Positions 14,533 to 14,652 of a stretch of 14,652 nucleotides of DNA are shown one piece after another. The stretch's first letter is position 1. The number at the start of each line of letters is the position of its first letter. A model generated the notes under the pieces. The model saw nothing but the letters and a program-made list of their open reading frames with translations, had not been told where the DNA came from and searched no databases. Location of the stretch: assembly GCA_050256135.1 (NCBI GenBank), contig JBFWIF010000061.1:1-14652 (forward strand), written 5' to 3'. Source of the DNA: RZYP01 sp050256135 (lineage in GTDB: Bacteria > Bacillota > Negativicutes > Acidaminococcales > Acidaminococcaceae). The position numbers were made by a program, and so were the translations under genes.

Positions 14533-14652
14533 TTATAAGCTTTCCCTGCCACAATGCTTTGGTAAAATAAAGGTGCAAATTGCGGCCAAGAAAGCAAACA
14601 ATGTTAAAAGTTCCATTGTTTTTGGTAAGCCATAACCATCTGCGAACTTTCC
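14533..14652 (-). CDS. C-terminal end of a probable MFS transporter (cut by window edge)
   Basis: On the minus strand, 39 codons run open from the right edge to a TAA stop at 14533-14535, encoding GKFADGYGLPKTMELLTLFA, then a hydrophobic stretch ending in FILPKH. A GxxADxxGLPxT loop followed by one last membrane helix ending in an LP motif and a short basic tail is typical of the end of 12-helix major facilitator permeases, for example the fosmidomycin-resistance type. Stop position and the shared terminator support a real gene. With only the last helix visible, the substrate and even the family are tentative. The gene starts outside the window. Confidence 0.6.
   Translation of the reverse strand, partial: GKFADGYGLPKTMELLTLFAFLAAICTFILPKHCGRESL

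Noticed and set aside
14441..14635. 64-codon plus-strand frame directly after the phosphoesterase gene
   Set aside because: It runs through the strong bidirectional terminator and is antisense to the end of the transporter-like gene.

Overview
The window is a 14.65 kb stretch of AT-rich bacterial chromosome. Purine-rich ribosome binding sites of the GGAGG type, a lipoprotein-anchored metal-binding protein, a Bacillus-style Zur and a metabolism built on glutamate dehydrogenase and an FAD/Fe-S 2-hydroxyacid dehydrogenase point to a Bacillota member, probably anaerobic. A Negativicutes or Clostridia member is my best guess, but the sequence does not fix the taxon. I see no mobile elements, CRISPR arrays, rRNA or tRNA genes. 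Nearly all genes lie on the minus strand; only a metallophosphoesterase near the right end is on the plus strand.

Read in the direction of minus-strand transcription (right to left), the layout is as follows. The window opens with the last 39 codons of a probable MFS transporter, convergent with the plus-strand secreted or membrane-anchored metallophosphoesterase; the two share a bidirectional terminator. A 392-bp spacer with no confident gene follows. Next is a 980-residue protein in which a degenerate receiver domain and an apparently complete receiver domain are joined to a PEP-synthase/PPDK-type ATP-grasp domain, without the usual phosphohistidine and PEP-binding modules. Glutamate dehydrogenase (gdhA) follows with its own promoter and a very strong terminator with a perfect 25-bp stem.

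The next block is a zinc-uptake operon: a Zur-like regulator, then znuA, znuC and znuB, with stop/start overlaps at the last two junctions. A perfect 24-bp palindrome sits over the predicted transcription start and is the likely Zur operator, so the operon is probably autorepressed by zinc-loaded Zur. Then come glcD and glcF (8-nt overlap), encoding a glycolate or D-lactate dehydrogenase and ending in a clear terminator, and a single fumarylacetoacetate-hydrolase-family gene. The block ends with a phosphate module: a DUF47/PhoU-like protein overlapping a PiT-type phosphate transporter, with a hairpin at the window edge.

The genes look like ordinary housekeeping units: phosphate uptake, zinc uptake, hydroxyacid oxidation and ammonia/glutamate interconversion. 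The receiver/ATP-grasp fusion protein is the most unusual item and the best candidate for an undescribed function. The Zur operator is the clearest regulatory signal. Two short AT-rich palindromes upstream of glcD and of the FAH-family gene are weaker leads.
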